Source: Leeuwenhoekiella blandensis MED217
Lineage (GTDB): Bacteria > Bacteroidota > Bacteroidia > Flavobacteriales > Flavobacteriaceae
Length of the DNA stretch: 64,000 nt
Assembly (NCBI RefSeq): GCF_000152985.1
Contig: NZ_CH672395.1
Coordinates: forward strand, 3,693,823-3,757,822
Direction: 5' to 3'
Made by a program: the position numbers and the translations under genes. Positions 9,146 to 17,383 of this stretch are shown here, one piece after another (positions within the stretch are counted from its first letter, which is position 1; each line of letters begins with the position of its first letter). Below the pieces are notes generated by a model that was not told the DNA's origin, ran no database searches, and worked only from the letters and a program-made list of their open reading frames with translations.

Positions 9146-9176
9146 CAAAAGTACATCTTTTTTATATCTACGCAAA
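9146..9176 (-). promoter_or_regulatory. tig: Predicted tig promoter
   Basis: On the minus strand TTTG (9176-9173), 19 nt, then TACTTTTG (9153-9146) matches the Bacteroidota primary sigma consensus TTTG-N19-TAnnTTTG. The implied transcript start is near 9139-9141, giving a leader of about 28-30 nt. Confidence 0.75.
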
Positions 9177-9206
9177 GTTTATAAGCGTTTGGTATTCAGC
9201 AAGCTT

Positions 9207-9548
9207 CTAATCCTCTTTTATTAGCGCAAAAAGCATAGACTGAAACAGCGATAGCAACAAACTAAAAATCAATGCCCACCAGATGCCATCAACTGCAAAA
9301 CCACCTACAAAATAGTCTGCGATAAGTATGATGATCGCATTGATAAAAAGCAGAAAAATCCCAAATGTTATTATGGTAATAGGTAGCGTGAATATGATCA
9401 AGATAGGTTTTACAATAAGCCTTAATAGCGCAAGAACAATAGCCACAATAAAAGCGGTGAAGAACGAAGTCACTGCTACTCCGGGCAGCAAATACCCTAG
9501 AATGATCACAGCCAGCGCAGTAAGTAAAAGTTTTATAAGCGTTTTCAT
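9207..9548 (-). CDS. Small four-helix membrane protein, phage holin family 4 superfamily
   Basis: A 113-residue, almost wholly hydrophobic protein with four predicted membrane helices. It carries the conserved pattern RLIVKPILIIFTLPITIITFG and later LLFINAIIILIADY. This is the widespread chromosomal family named after phage holins (PF04020-like). There are no phage genes around it, so it is an ordinary inner-membrane protein of unknown function. It stands alone between tig and the lipase terminator. Confidence 0.8.
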   Translation of the reverse strand: MKTLIKLLLTALAVIILGYLLPGVAVTSFFTAFIVAIVLALLRLIVKPILIIFTLPITIITFGIFLLFINAIIILIADYFVGGFAVDGIWWALIFSLLLSLFQSMLFALIKED

Positions 9549-9613
9549 AGATTTATATTTAGTATAAAAAGAAGTTGAAAGCTAAAAGCATTGCTGTTCC
9601 CTCACGAGTAAAA

Positions 9614-9648
9614 ATAAAAAAATCGCCACCGGAAACCGATGGCGATTT
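9614..9648 (-). terminator. Intrinsic terminator after the SGNH lipoprotein gene
   Basis: AAATCGCCA (9620-9628) pairs perfectly with TGGCGATTT (9640-9648), and the minus strand continues with seven T. It ends the fadL-lipase unit. Confidence 0.85.
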
Positions 9649-9673
9649 ATATAAAGTAAACTTAATGTTTTAC

Positions 9674-11164
9674 CTAGTTACTGATGTTTACCGTACCATA
9701 ACTACCAATATTCACGGTAGGAATGGTTGAACCGTACATTTCATTAATTGCAGCAATTGCTTGATTTGCTAAATAGGCATATCCTCTTGGCGTAGGATGC
9801 ACCCCGTCTAAAGAAAAAGCACCACCGGTTGCAAAAGTCGAAGTCAAGGTTCCCGCATCGTAAGAAATTCCACTTGAAGCCAGTTGATTCAAAATCGCAC
9901 GTGCATCAACAAAAGCCAAACCGTTTGCTTGAGCCACAGCTTGAATGGTCGCGTTGTATGAAGTTTGTGCTGCAACTACTGCAGCCTGCTCTTCAGGAAT
10001 TAAAACATCTGCATCACCTAAAGGCACTCCAACTCCTATCACAGAACTTGGATTACTAGGATCTGCAAGGGTACCTAAAGTACTAGACGCAGTCAAAACG
10101 ATTAAATCTTCAGGAGTTGCTTGTCTAATATTTGGTAGCGTTCCACCGGCAGGATTTGGCAATGTGGTTAGGTTTTCATCTTCAATAACCACAGCATTTT
10201 GTCCTTCTTGAAAGTTGATTGTACGTGCATCACGCTCTTCCGGAGTAATGACGCCTAAAGCAGCATACTGCGCAAGACCTCCATTGTATTGTGCATAAGC
10301 TTGGTTTACTCCTGCAGCTGTTGCAGCATCTAAAGGAATTGCGTTATAAGGTACAGTAGTGAAAAATGGAATTGAAGTCACATCTGGAATATTAAAAACC
10401 ACTCCACCAGAAGCAGAAGCCGCTAACGCCTGAACTTCCTGACTGTAAACACTTGCAAAAACGTTAGGATCTGTAATATCATTAGGACCATAGCTAGACG
10501 GATCTAAATTTCCTGTACGATCTACTCCTGTTCCACCACTTGTCGCATAGCTTAAGATATCATTATTCCCAATCCAAAGTGAGAAAAATGACGGACTTTG
10601 TGCCGCTGCGTCACCGATGATGGTTGCGTCTGCAGCTGATGCAAAACGCACAAAATAAGGATTAGAAGCTCCGGTCAAAACTCCGCCGATATTTCCGTAA
10701 CCCGGTGCTACCAAATGAAAACTCTTTGCTCCGGGAACCCCCATATTATTGAAAGAACCCTCAAGACCATTGGCAATATCTGTAGTCGCTGTACCTTGAA
10801 GACGCACAGGTCCAGGGTTTCCATCAGCATCTACAGCTAACACAAAACGGTTGGGCTGAATCTGCGTTCCGTTTGCTAAAAGTCCACCTGTATTATCATC
10901 AACAAGCGGCTGTGTAAATTCGCCTCCACCTGCTAAGGCAAACTGCCCTGCAAGAATGTTAGGTAAACTATTTTGCTGCCCTGTGACATAGAGTGCACCA
11001 TCAGCATAACCCGCAGTCAAGGAATTTCCTACAGCCACATAATTTGAAAGATCTGCAGAACCACTGGAGTAAACTCCGCCATCTTCAATAGGATTGTCTA
11101 ATTCTGCCTCACAAGCTGTTAAAAGCACGGCTGACAAAGCCATATATTTAATATAATTTTTCAT
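9674..11164 (-). CDS. SGNH/GDSL-type hydrolase lipoprotein
   Basis: A 496-residue probable lipase or esterase anchored as a lipoprotein: the signal peptide ends in the lipobox LTAC (Cys18). SGNH blocks are readable. Block I is GNSLT at 46-50 with candidate nucleophile Ser48 (Asn replaces the usual Asp of GDSL). Block II is around GVPGAKS. Block III is IGNNDIL near 196. Block V is DGVHPTPRGY near 453, supplying the catalytic Asp and His. A long internal insertion is rich in Ala, Pro and Ser. It lies 12 bp after a FadL-type channel gene, suggesting that it releases fatty acids which the channel imports. Substrate is inferred. Confidence 0.85.
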   Translation of the reverse strand: MKNYIKYMALSAVLLTACEAELDNPIEDGGVYSSGSADLSNYVAVGNSLTAGYADGALYVTGQQNSLPNILAGQFALAGGGEFTQPLVDDNTGGLLANGTQIQPNRFVLAVDADGNPGPVRLQGTATTDIANGLEGSFNNMGVPGAKSFHLVAPGYGNIGGVLTGASNPYFVRFASAADATIIGDAAAQSPSFFSLWIGNNDILSYATSGGTGVDRTGNLDPSSYGPNDITDPNVFASVYSQEVQALAASASGGVVFNIPDVTSIPFFTTVPYNAIPLDAATAAGVNQAYAQYNGGLAQYAALGVITPEERDARTINFQEGQNAVVIEDENLTTLPNPAGGTLPNIRQATPEDLIVLTASSTLGTLADPSNPSSVIGVGVPLGDADVLIPEEQAAVVAAQTSYNATIQAVAQANGLAFVDARAILNQLASSGISYDAGTLTSTFATGGAFSLDGVHPTPRGYAYLANQAIAAINEMYGSTIPTVNIGSYGTVNISN

Positions 11165-11176
11165 CGTCTAGCTTTT

Positions 11177-12439
11177 TTAAAGTTTATAAGTGAGTCCTAT
11201 TCCCGGTACAAATGCACTTGATTTGTATGTTCCACCAAAAGAAGAACCGTCATCTACATAATCATAGGATTCATTAACCTCTTTAAATCGAACATACAAG
11301 AACGAAGCATCTATTGCGAAACTATTTGAAATCGCATACGAGAGTCCTGCTGAAAAACCGTTGCTATCATTACGTGGGGTTTCTGGCGCAAAATAACCGG
11401 ATTGTACCGGAGACTCGTCAAAGTAGTATCCTGCACGCAGCATAAATTTCTCACTCGCAGCGTAACCAAACCCAAACTTATAGATTGAAGAATCTTGGTA
11501 ATTACGAGGATTAATAGACTCAGAACCATCTGCAAATACGATATCAAGATCTTCATAAACGCTCCAGAAAGTACGGGTGTAATCAAAGTTGACAACCCAT
11601 TTATCTTTGCTGTAAGAACCACCCACAGTAAGTTCTGCAGGAAGCGGAAGTGACGCATTAAAGCCTTGAGTACCGTTAGAAGGTATTCCTGTTCCACCTA
11701 CAACTATTGGCTGCCCACTGTCATTTGGGAAATTGGCAAAAGTTGCTGTACCGTCTTCTGACTCTAAAATGATCTCTGAACGATAGTTTGCACCAAACGT
11801 TAGATTGTCGCTTGCTCTAAACATCGCGCTCACCGAATATCCCCAATTGGTAACACCACTATCATCGATAGTAACATTAGAACGGTTTCCTTCTAGATCT
11901 GTAAGGAATCGATTTGCGTTTCGGTTAAAGTTTACATTACCGGTCACAAAGATCGGCCCACCACCTACGCTGAATTTATCACTGATCTTAAACGACACCA
12001 ACGGCTGAATAAAAACTGCAGCCAGTTCAATGTTATTCACGAGATGCGAACCTGCCCAGTCTGTAGGCCATTCTACCGTACTACCATAAGGCGTATAAAC
12101 AGCAAGACCCAGGCTCAAATTTTCATTTAATGTGTAAGACCCATATAAGTAAAAGGGCGTTCCCATTGGGCTATCGGTATTGGCAAATTGACCTGTGCTT
12201 TCATTTTGCCAAGCGACACTAGAAAAAACGCCAAAACCACCGGCTGAGGCATTTATCTTGTTTTCTAAATACACTAAACCAGCAGGGTTAAAAAACGCTA
12301 ATTCTGCGCTATTTACATAAGCCACACCGGTATGCCCCATCGCGAGGGCGCGTTGTCCTTGCAGTCCAACTCTATAACCTCCCGCAAACGTTATCGCTGA
12401 GGCTAATAAGAATAAAGACGTTACTAAAACTCTCTTCAT
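11177..12439 (-). CDS. OmpP1/FadL/TodX-family outer-membrane transporter
   Basis: A 420-residue outer-membrane beta-barrel with a signal peptide (MKRVLVTSLFLLASAITFAGG). The N-terminal plug signature GLQGQRALAMGHTGVAYVNSAELAFFNPAG is typical of the FadL family, which takes up long-chain fatty acids and other hydrophobic molecules. Amphipathic strands follow to the end (PGIGLTYKL). It is first in a two-gene unit with the SGNH lipoprotein. A -7-like box lies at 12498-12505. Confidence 0.9.
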   Translation of the reverse strand: MKRVLVTSLFLLASAITFAGGYRVGLQGQRALAMGHTGVAYVNSAELAFFNPAGLVYLENKINASAGGFGVFSSVAWQNESTGQFANTDSPMGTPFYLYGSYTLNENLSLGLAVYTPYGSTVEWPTDWAGSHLVNNIELAAVFIQPLVSFKISDKFSVGGGPIFVTGNVNFNRNANRFLTDLEGNRSNVTIDDSGVTNWGYSVSAMFRASDNLTFGANYRSEIILESEDGTATFANFPNDSGQPIVVGGTGIPSNGTQGFNASLPLPAELTVGGSYSKDKWVVNFDYTRTFWSVYEDLDIVFADGSESINPRNYQDSSIYKFGFGYAASEKFMLRAGYYFDESPVQSGYFAPETPRNDSNGFSAGLSYAISNSFAIDASFLYVRFKEVNESYDYVDDGSSFGGTYKSSAFVPGIGLTYKL

Positions 12440-12713
12440 ACTTTAAAAGGGTAAAATTATAATTTAATAATTGAGGTGAATTTTTTTAAGAATACATCAA
12501 AAATAAGGCATTTTTATTGTGCATGCATAATAAATTCTACAAACAATGTTATAAAAATTTATTGAGTTGCAATACGATTTACGCCGATTTTATGATTCAA
12601 AGCCTACTAATTCGTTTAAGTATAGCGCTTCGTTATCACAATCGAAGAATTCTTTTAAACCAATCACCAATTTTAAGCGGCGAATATAACTTTAAACCGC
12701 AAAACCAAGTGGT
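12440..12713. other. 274-bp intergenic region upstream of the FadL-type gene
   Basis: It holds a -7-like box TATTTTTG on the minus strand (12505-12498), about 59 bp before the FadL start, without a convincing -33 partner. A weak hairpin (AAACC-N4-GGTTT, 12702-12715) overlaps the hydrolase stop. I see no gene or RNA here. Confidence 0.4.
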
Positions 12714-13484
12714 TTATCGTAGAAAATTCATCACCTCAGCAAAAAAATCTTTGGGATTCTCAGCGTGCAACCAGTGACCGGCATTAGCAATTCCCTTTAT
12801 TTTTGCATTTGGAAAGTGAGCTTCGATCAAAGCTGTATCCTCTTTGGTGATATAATCAGACTTCAATCCGTTTAAGAAAAGGGTTTGCCCTTCATAAACC
12901 GTTTGTGTAGGTAAAGCTTCGCCTATTGCCTCAACTTGATCTGTAAGCACGGGCAAATTCACGCGCAAGGCCAAGGTTTTATCTTTTTGCCAATACAGGT
13001 TTTTCAATAAAAATTGACGCGTTCCCCAATCCTTAATGTACTGCTCTAAAAACGCATCTGCCTCACCTCGTGATTTTCTTGCCGCTTCATTTTCAGAAAG
13101 CGCATTTAAACCTTCCAGAATTTTCTGATGATGTGGTGCGTAATATTTGGGAGCAATATCGGCAACAATGAGTTTGTCTAGTAATTCAGGATAACGCATT
13201 GCAAATAGCATGGCGGTTTTACCTCCCATCGAATGCCCTAAAAGAATGATCTTTTCCAGATTATGCGCCGCGCAATACTCCTTCAAATCTTCTGCTAAAA
13301 CTTCGTAATTAAACGTATCGCTATGGAAGCTTCGCCCGTGATTGCGTTGGTCTACCAAATGTATCTCATAGCCTTCTTCGGCAAATTGATTGGCTAAGGT
13401 TTTCCAATTGTCTCCCATTCCTAAAAAGCCGTGCAAAATCACAAATGCCTTTCCTGAACCGGTAATACTGCTGTGTAACGTCAT
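12714..13484 (-). CDS. Alpha/beta hydrolase (YbfF-like esterase)
   Basis: A 256-residue cytoplasmic alpha/beta-hydrolase. The oxyanion region is LHGFLGMGDNW at 17-27, and the nucleophile elbow GHSMGG has Ser85. The DQRNHGRS segment at 45-52 and the late GHWLHAENP supply the family's conserved Arg/His surroundings and the catalytic histidine. It resembles the YbfF group of short acyl-ester or acyl-CoA hydrolases; the physiological substrate is unknown. It starts 3 bp after pdxJ, so the two are probably co-transcribed. Confidence 0.85.
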   Translation of the reverse strand: MTLHSSITGSGKAFVILHGFLGMGDNWKTLANQFAEEGYEIHLVDQRNHGRSFHSDTFNYEVLAEDLKEYCAAHNLEKIILLGHSMGGKTAMLFAMRYPELLDKLIVADIAPKYYAPHHQKILEGLNALSENEAARKSRGEADAFLEQYIKDWGTRQFLLKNLYWQKDKTLALRVNLPVLTDQVEAIGEALPTQTVYEGQTLFLNGLKSDYITKEDTALIEAHFPNAKIKGIANAGHWLHAENPKDFFAEVMNFLR

Positions 13485-13487
13485 AAA

Positions 13488-14201
13488 TTAAGATAAGGCT
13501 TCTAAATACGATTGAATGGTTTTCTCCAGGCCGTCATACAAGGCTTCTGCGATTAGCGCGTGACCTATAGAAACTTCTAACAACCCGGGAATACTATCAG
13601 CAAAAAACTTGATATTTTCTAGAGATAAGTCGTGTCCTGCATTAAGACCAAGGTCCAGGTCCTGCGCCAGTAAAGCAGCATCTACATAGGGTTTTACCGC
13701 ATTAGGATGTCCCTCTTTAAAACCTTCGGCAAAAGCTTCGGTATACAATTCGATACGATCTGTACCTGTTTCCTTAGCTCCTTCGATCATTTCGGCAACC
13801 GGATCTACAAAGATTGAAGTGCGAATTCCGTGGGATTTAAATTCGGCTATGACCTCTTTTAAAAACAGTCTGTTCTTAATAGTATCCCATCCTGCATTTG
13901 AAGTAATTGCATCTACCGAATCTGGCACTAAAGTCACCTGATCTGGCTGCACCTCCAGCACGAGGTTGATGAACTTTTCTACAGGATTCCCTTCAATATT
14001 CAATTCGGTTTTAACCACACCTTTCAAGTCACGGGCATCTTGATAACGTATGTGTCGCTCATCTGGGCGCGGGTGAATCGTAATCCCTTGCGCACCAAAC
14101 GATTCAATATCTTTTACTGTCTTAATTAAATCTGGAACATTACCGCCTCGAGCATTACGCAATGTTGCGATCTTATTAACATTTACACTTAATTTTGTCA
14201 T
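13488..14201 (-). CDS. pdxJ: Pyridoxine 5'-phosphate synthase
   Basis: A 237-residue TIM-barrel enzyme. It condenses 1-deoxyxylulose-5-phosphate with 3-amino-2-oxopropyl phosphate in DXP-dependent vitamin B6 synthesis. Conserved segments include LSVNVNKIATLRNARGG, GITIHPRPDERHIR, LVPD and the C-terminal LNAGHDLSLENI. The ATG at 14201 gives the usual start (MTKLSVNVNK); a GTG at 14243 would add 14 unlikely residues. A predicted -7 box lies at 14225-14232. It is followed directly by the alpha/beta hydrolase and faces the CBS-domain gene across an 86-bp divergent region. Confidence 0.96.
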   Translation of the reverse strand: MTKLSVNVNKIATLRNARGGNVPDLIKTVKDIESFGAQGITIHPRPDERHIRYQDARDLKGVVKTELNIEGNPVEKFINLVLEVQPDQVTLVPDSVDAITSNAGWDTIKNRLFLKEVIAEFKSHGIRTSIFVDPVAEMIEGAKETGTDRIELYTEAFAEGFKEGHPNAVKPYVDAALLAQDLDLGLNAGHDLSLENIKFFADSIPGLLEVSIGHALIAEALYDGLEKTIQSYLEALS

Positions 14202-14224
14202 CTCAATAATTGTAACTTTGCCTG

Positions 14225-14254
14225 CAAAAATACGAAGTAACACGGGCTAGCCCG
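14225..14254. promoter_or_regulatory. pdxJ -7 box and 12-bp palindrome in a divergent promoter region
   Basis: Minus-strand TATTTTTG (14232-14225) fits the -7 consensus for pdxJ. Just upstream is a perfect GC-rich palindrome, CGGGCTAGCCCG (14243-14254), followed on the plus strand by CTACTTTTTT. It may be an operator for the divergent pair or a small hairpin. The -7 match is direct; function is inferred. Confidence 0.5.
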
Positions 14255-14287
14255 CTACTTTTTTAATTAAATTGCATTAAAGAGGCT

Positions 14288-14950
14288 ATGAAAATCACTG
14301 ATTACATCATAAAAGACATCGACCCGCTCGACGAGCAATTACTGCTGGGAGACGCACAAGAGCTCTTTACGCAAACCACATATTCACACGTACCCATCTT
14401 GCGCGAAGATGTTTACGTAGGCTGTCTTAATGAAAATGACGTACACTGCCTGGATGCCAAAGAGGTCATCGCAGACAACAATCATATGTTTGAGGTATTT
14501 TTTGTGCGCACAGACACCAATTGGCTCAATGTTTTAGAAGCTTTTGCTCAGAACAACGCTAACTTGATGCCGGTTTTAGATGAAGACACGGCAGCTTATT
14601 TAGGATATTATGAGCTTGCTGATGTGATGACCTATTTTAACAGCACACCCTTTTTGAGTGAAAGCGGAAGCATTATTGTTATTGAACACGGCATTTATGA
14701 TTACAGCTTTAGTGAGATCAGTCAGATTGTAGAATCTAATGACGGGAAAGTACTTGGGGCATTCATCTCTCAGATTAAGAATGAAGTGGCTCAAATTTCT
14801 ATAAAAATAGGTTCAGACACGAGCTTCAACACCATACTTCAAGCATTTAGAAGATATGGCTATGTTGTGGTTTCTCAACATCAGGAAGACGCCTTCATAA
14901 AAGATTTGCGCGAGCGCTCGCAGTATTTAGACAAATACCTCAACATATAA
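14288..14950 (+). CDS. CBS-domain protein with C-terminal ACT-like region
   Basis: A 220-residue soluble protein. Residues 1-125 look like a CBS pair, a module that usually binds adenine nucleotides (FTQTTYSHVPIL and ANLMPVLDEDTAAYLGYY are typical CBS strand-helix signatures). Residues about 127-205 resemble an ACT-type domain (IIVIEHGIYDYSFSEISQIVE...QISIKI). It sits 2 bp before nadK in the same direction, so it may sense nucleotide state for, or be co-regulated with, NAD kinase. Ligand and partner are unproven. Confidence 0.75.
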   Translation: MKITDYIIKDIDPLDEQLLLGDAQELFTQTTYSHVPILREDVYVGCLNENDVHCLDAKEVIADNNHMFEVFFVRTDTNWLNVLEAFAQNNANLMPVLDEDTAAYLGYYELADVMTYFNSTPFLSESGSIIVIEHGIYDYSFSEISQIVESNDGKVLGAFISQIKNEVAQISIKIGSDTSFNTILQAFRRYGYVVVSQHQEDAFIKDLRERSQYLDKYLNI

Positions 14951-14952
14951 CT

Positions 14953-15837
14953 ATGAAAGTAGGCATCTACGGTCAATTTTATCACAAAAATTCAGGACAC
15001 TACGTTCAGCAATTGCTTGATCTACTCAATCAAAAAGACGTTGAGGTTATCATCGAAGAAAACTTTCTTAAACTCATTCACGATAATGAGGATATCAATA
15101 AGACCTATTCCCATTTTAGCACGTTTGAAGAGCTAGACAATACCTATGATTTATTTTTCAGTATTGGTGGGGACGGAACCATTTTACAAACCGTAACCTA
15201 CGTACGTGATCTGGATATTCCCATCGTTGGAATAAACACAGGGCGTCTGGGCTTTTTAGCTACTGTGAACAAGGACAAACTGGTAAGCTCTGTAGAAGAA
15301 ATTCTTAAGAACAATTACAGCATTACCGAACGCTCCCTCATAAGCATTAAAACTTCTGAAGGAGAGGAAACGTTTGGCGGACTCAATTTTGCTTTGAACG
15401 AAGTGACCGTCAGCCGAAAAAACTCTACTTCAATGATTTCGGTAGACACTGCACTTAATGGCGAGCGGCTTACCAATTACTGGGCAGACGGATTGATCAT
15501 CTCTACCCCCACAGGTTCAACAGGATATTCTTTAAGTTGTGGCGGACCGGTTATTATGCCAAAAACCTCAAGCTTTATTTTAACACCCATTGCACCGCAC
15601 AACCTTAATGCGCGACCTATTGTAGTTCCTGATTCAACTGAAATAAAACTCACTGTAAGTGGTCGTGAGGAAGATCATTTGGTTTCCTTAGATTCTAGAA
15701 TCGCAACCCTACCGGTAGAAACCGAAATCACACTCACCAAAGCACCTTTCAATATTAAATTGGTTTTATTAGAAGAAGACACCTTTTTAACCACACTACG
15801 CAAAAAACTACTGTGGGGCGAAGACAAACGCAACTAG
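14953..15837 (+). CDS. nadK: NAD kinase
   Basis: A 294-residue enzyme that phosphorylates NAD to NADP. The GGDGT motif at 72-76 carries the catalytic Asp. The substrate-binding stretches LNEVTVSRKNSTSM and YWADGLIISTPTGSTGYSLS are intact, followed by the LTPIAPHNLNARPIVVPD strand. Length matches the family. It is tightly coupled to the upstream CBS-domain gene. Confidence 0.96.
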   Translation: MKVGIYGQFYHKNSGHYVQQLLDLLNQKDVEVIIEENFLKLIHDNEDINKTYSHFSTFEELDNTYDLFFSIGGDGTILQTVTYVRDLDIPIVGINTGRLGFLATVNKDKLVSSVEEILKNNYSITERSLISIKTSEGEETFGGLNFALNEVTVSRKNSTSMISVDTALNGERLTNYWADGLIISTPTGSTGYSLSCGGPVIMPKTSSFILTPIAPHNLNARPIVVPDSTEIKLTVSGREEDHLVSLDSRIATLPVETEITLTKAPFNIKLVLLEEDTFLTTLRKKLLWGEDKRN

Positions 15838-15911
15838 GCAATAAATCTGCAGCAATCTTGTTTATTCTGAAGATGCTTCATTCTTAATAATGAGCACCTA
15901 AACAATAATGT

Positions 15912-15919
15912 TATATTTG
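15912..15919 (+). promoter_or_regulatory. Predicted -7 box for the DUF6089-uppS-bamA gene series
   Basis: TATATTTG at 15912-15919 matches TAnnTTTG exactly, 18 bp before the ATG at 15937. No clear -33 element is seen. It is the only consensus box I found ahead of DUF6089-uppS-bamA-ompH-ompH. Confidence 0.55.
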
Positions 15920-15936
15920 CAAACTTTTAGAAGCCT

Positions 15937-16629
15937 ATGAAGTTTTTTTCTGTTTTTATGCTACTCCTATTTAGTGCAGCCACAGGCATAAGCCAGACTT
16001 ATGAAGTAGGTGTCTATGCAGGCGGAAGCAATTTTATAGGTGATGTAGGAAATTCTAGCTATATCGCACCCAACGCTTTGGTTTTTGGCGGAATCGCAAA
16101 ATGGAATCGCAGCCCACGGCACGCCTTTAGAGCGAGCATTCTCTATGCCAATCTAGATGCCTCAGACCTAGACAGTGACGATAGCAGAAGACAACAACGC
16201 GGCTACTCCTTCACAGGCTCATTAATTGAAGGGTCGGTGGGTATTGAATACAACTTTTGGGATTTTGACATGCATCAAAGTTTTGATAAGCCACACACCC
16301 CCTATTTATATACAGGATTTACTTACTTTTACCACGATTCTTTTGCCCTTGATCCGGCTGAAGATGCTCTAGTGCGTACAGACTCAGAGTGGGATATGTC
16401 CATCCCGATGGTTATTGGGTATAAAGTTTATGTAGGTAGCAGCATTGTGCTTGCTTTAGAACTTGGAGCACGTTATACATTTACCGATAATCTAGATGGA
16501 AATTACCCCGGGACCGAGGAATACAATTTTGCCAGTTTTGGTAATATCAATAATAAAGACTGGTATATGTTTTCAGGAATCACTGTAACTTATACCTTTG
16601 GCAGACAACCGTGCTATTGCGGTTTTTAA
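15937..16629 (+). CDS. DUF6089 family outer-membrane beta-barrel protein
   Basis: A 230-residue exported protein (signal peptide MKFFSVFMLLLFSAATGISQ) whose alternating hydrophobic and aromatic strands suggest a small outer-membrane barrel. Recognisable features are the YEVGVYAGGSNFIGDVG start and the FGRQPCYCGF end. In Flavobacteriia this family commonly precedes uppS and bamA, as here (9 bp before uppS), so a role linked to envelope assembly is likely. Its molecular function is not known. Confidence 0.75.
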   Translation: MKFFSVFMLLLFSAATGISQTYEVGVYAGGSNFIGDVGNSSYIAPNALVFGGIAKWNRSPRHAFRASILYANLDASDLDSDDSRRQQRGYSFTGSLIEGSVGIEYNFWDFDMHQSFDKPHTPYLYTGFTYFYHDSFALDPAEDALVRTDSEWDMSIPMVIGYKVYVGSSIVLALELGARYTFTDNLDGNYPGTEEYNFASFGNINNKDWYMFSGITVTYTFGRQPCYCGF

Positions 16630-16638
16630 TGAAGAATA

Positions 16639-17379
16639 ATGGATTTTTTAGACGAAATAGATCAACATAAGCTCCCTAAGCATATTGCCGTTATTATGGA
16701 CGGCAACGGTCGTTGGGCTAAAAACCAAGGACTTCTGCGTGTAAAAGGCCATAAAAAAGGCACAAAAGCCGTGCGCGAGACCATTGAAGCTTGCGCAGAG
16801 TTAGGTGTTCCTTTTGTGACGCTCTATGCCTTTTCTACAGAAAACTGGAACCGTCCTAAACTAGAGGTAGACACCCTAATGAACCTTTTGGTCTCTTCCT
16901 TAAAAAAAGAAATAAAAACACTTCAAGACAATAATATATCCTTATCGGCAATTGGCAGTCTTCAAAGCCTTCCTGAGAAAGCACAACGCGAACTCAAAGA
17001 GGTTATGGAAAAGACCAAGAACAATTCGCGCCTTCGACTCACCCTAGCCTTAAGCTACGGAGCACGAGAAGAGCTCGTAAAAACTATACAGGATATCAGT
17101 CTTAAAGTTAAAAAAAACTTAATTTCGCCACATTTAATAAATGAATCAGTCATTAAGGAGCATTTGTATACTCATGATATGCCTGATGTAGATTTACTTA
17201 TTCGCACCAGCGGAGAGCAGCGAATAAGTAATTTTTTATTATGGCAAATCGCCTATGCAGAGTTATATTTCACTCCTGTATTATGGCCAGATTTTACAAG
17301 AAAACATCTGTACGAAGCAATTTATAATTATCAGAAAAGAGAACGACGATTTGGAAAGACGAGCGAGCAAATTAATTAA
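16639..17379 (+). CDS. uppS: Isoprenyl transferase (undecaprenyl diphosphate synthase)
   Basis: A 246-residue cis-prenyltransferase. It condenses farnesyl diphosphate with isopentenyl diphosphates to give the undecaprenyl carrier for peptidoglycan and glycan synthesis. The MDGNGRWAK motif at 20-28 has catalytic Asp21. Also visible are LYAFSTENWNRP and RTSGEQRISNFLLWQIAYAEL. Length is typical. It lies 4 bp before bamA. Confidence 0.97.
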   Translation: MDFLDEIDQHKLPKHIAVIMDGNGRWAKNQGLLRVKGHKKGTKAVRETIEACAELGVPFVTLYAFSTENWNRPKLEVDTLMNLLVSSLKKEIKTLQDNNISLSAIGSLQSLPEKAQRELKEVMEKTKNNSRLRLTLALSYGAREELVKTIQDISLKVKKNLISPHLINESVIKEHLYTHDMPDVDLLIRTSGEQRISNFLLWQIAYAELYFTPVLWPDFTRKHLYEAIYNYQKRERRFGKTSEQIN

Positions 17380-17383
17380 GCAG

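Noticed and set aside
9207-9548. Sign of a prophage (protein of a phage-holin-named family)
   Set aside because: The family is a common chromosomal membrane protein and no phage gene is near.
12517-12713. Small gene in the gap upstream of the FadL-type gene
   Set aside because: The only open frame runs antisense into the hydrolase gene and shows no protein-like composition.
14202-14243. PdxJ start at GTG 14243
   Set aside because: The ATG at 14201 gives the conserved MTKLSVNVNK start, and the predicted -7 box would lie inside the extension.
17255-17383. BamA start inside uppS
   Set aside because: The extra 43 residues overlap uppS and hide the signal peptide that begins at 17384.
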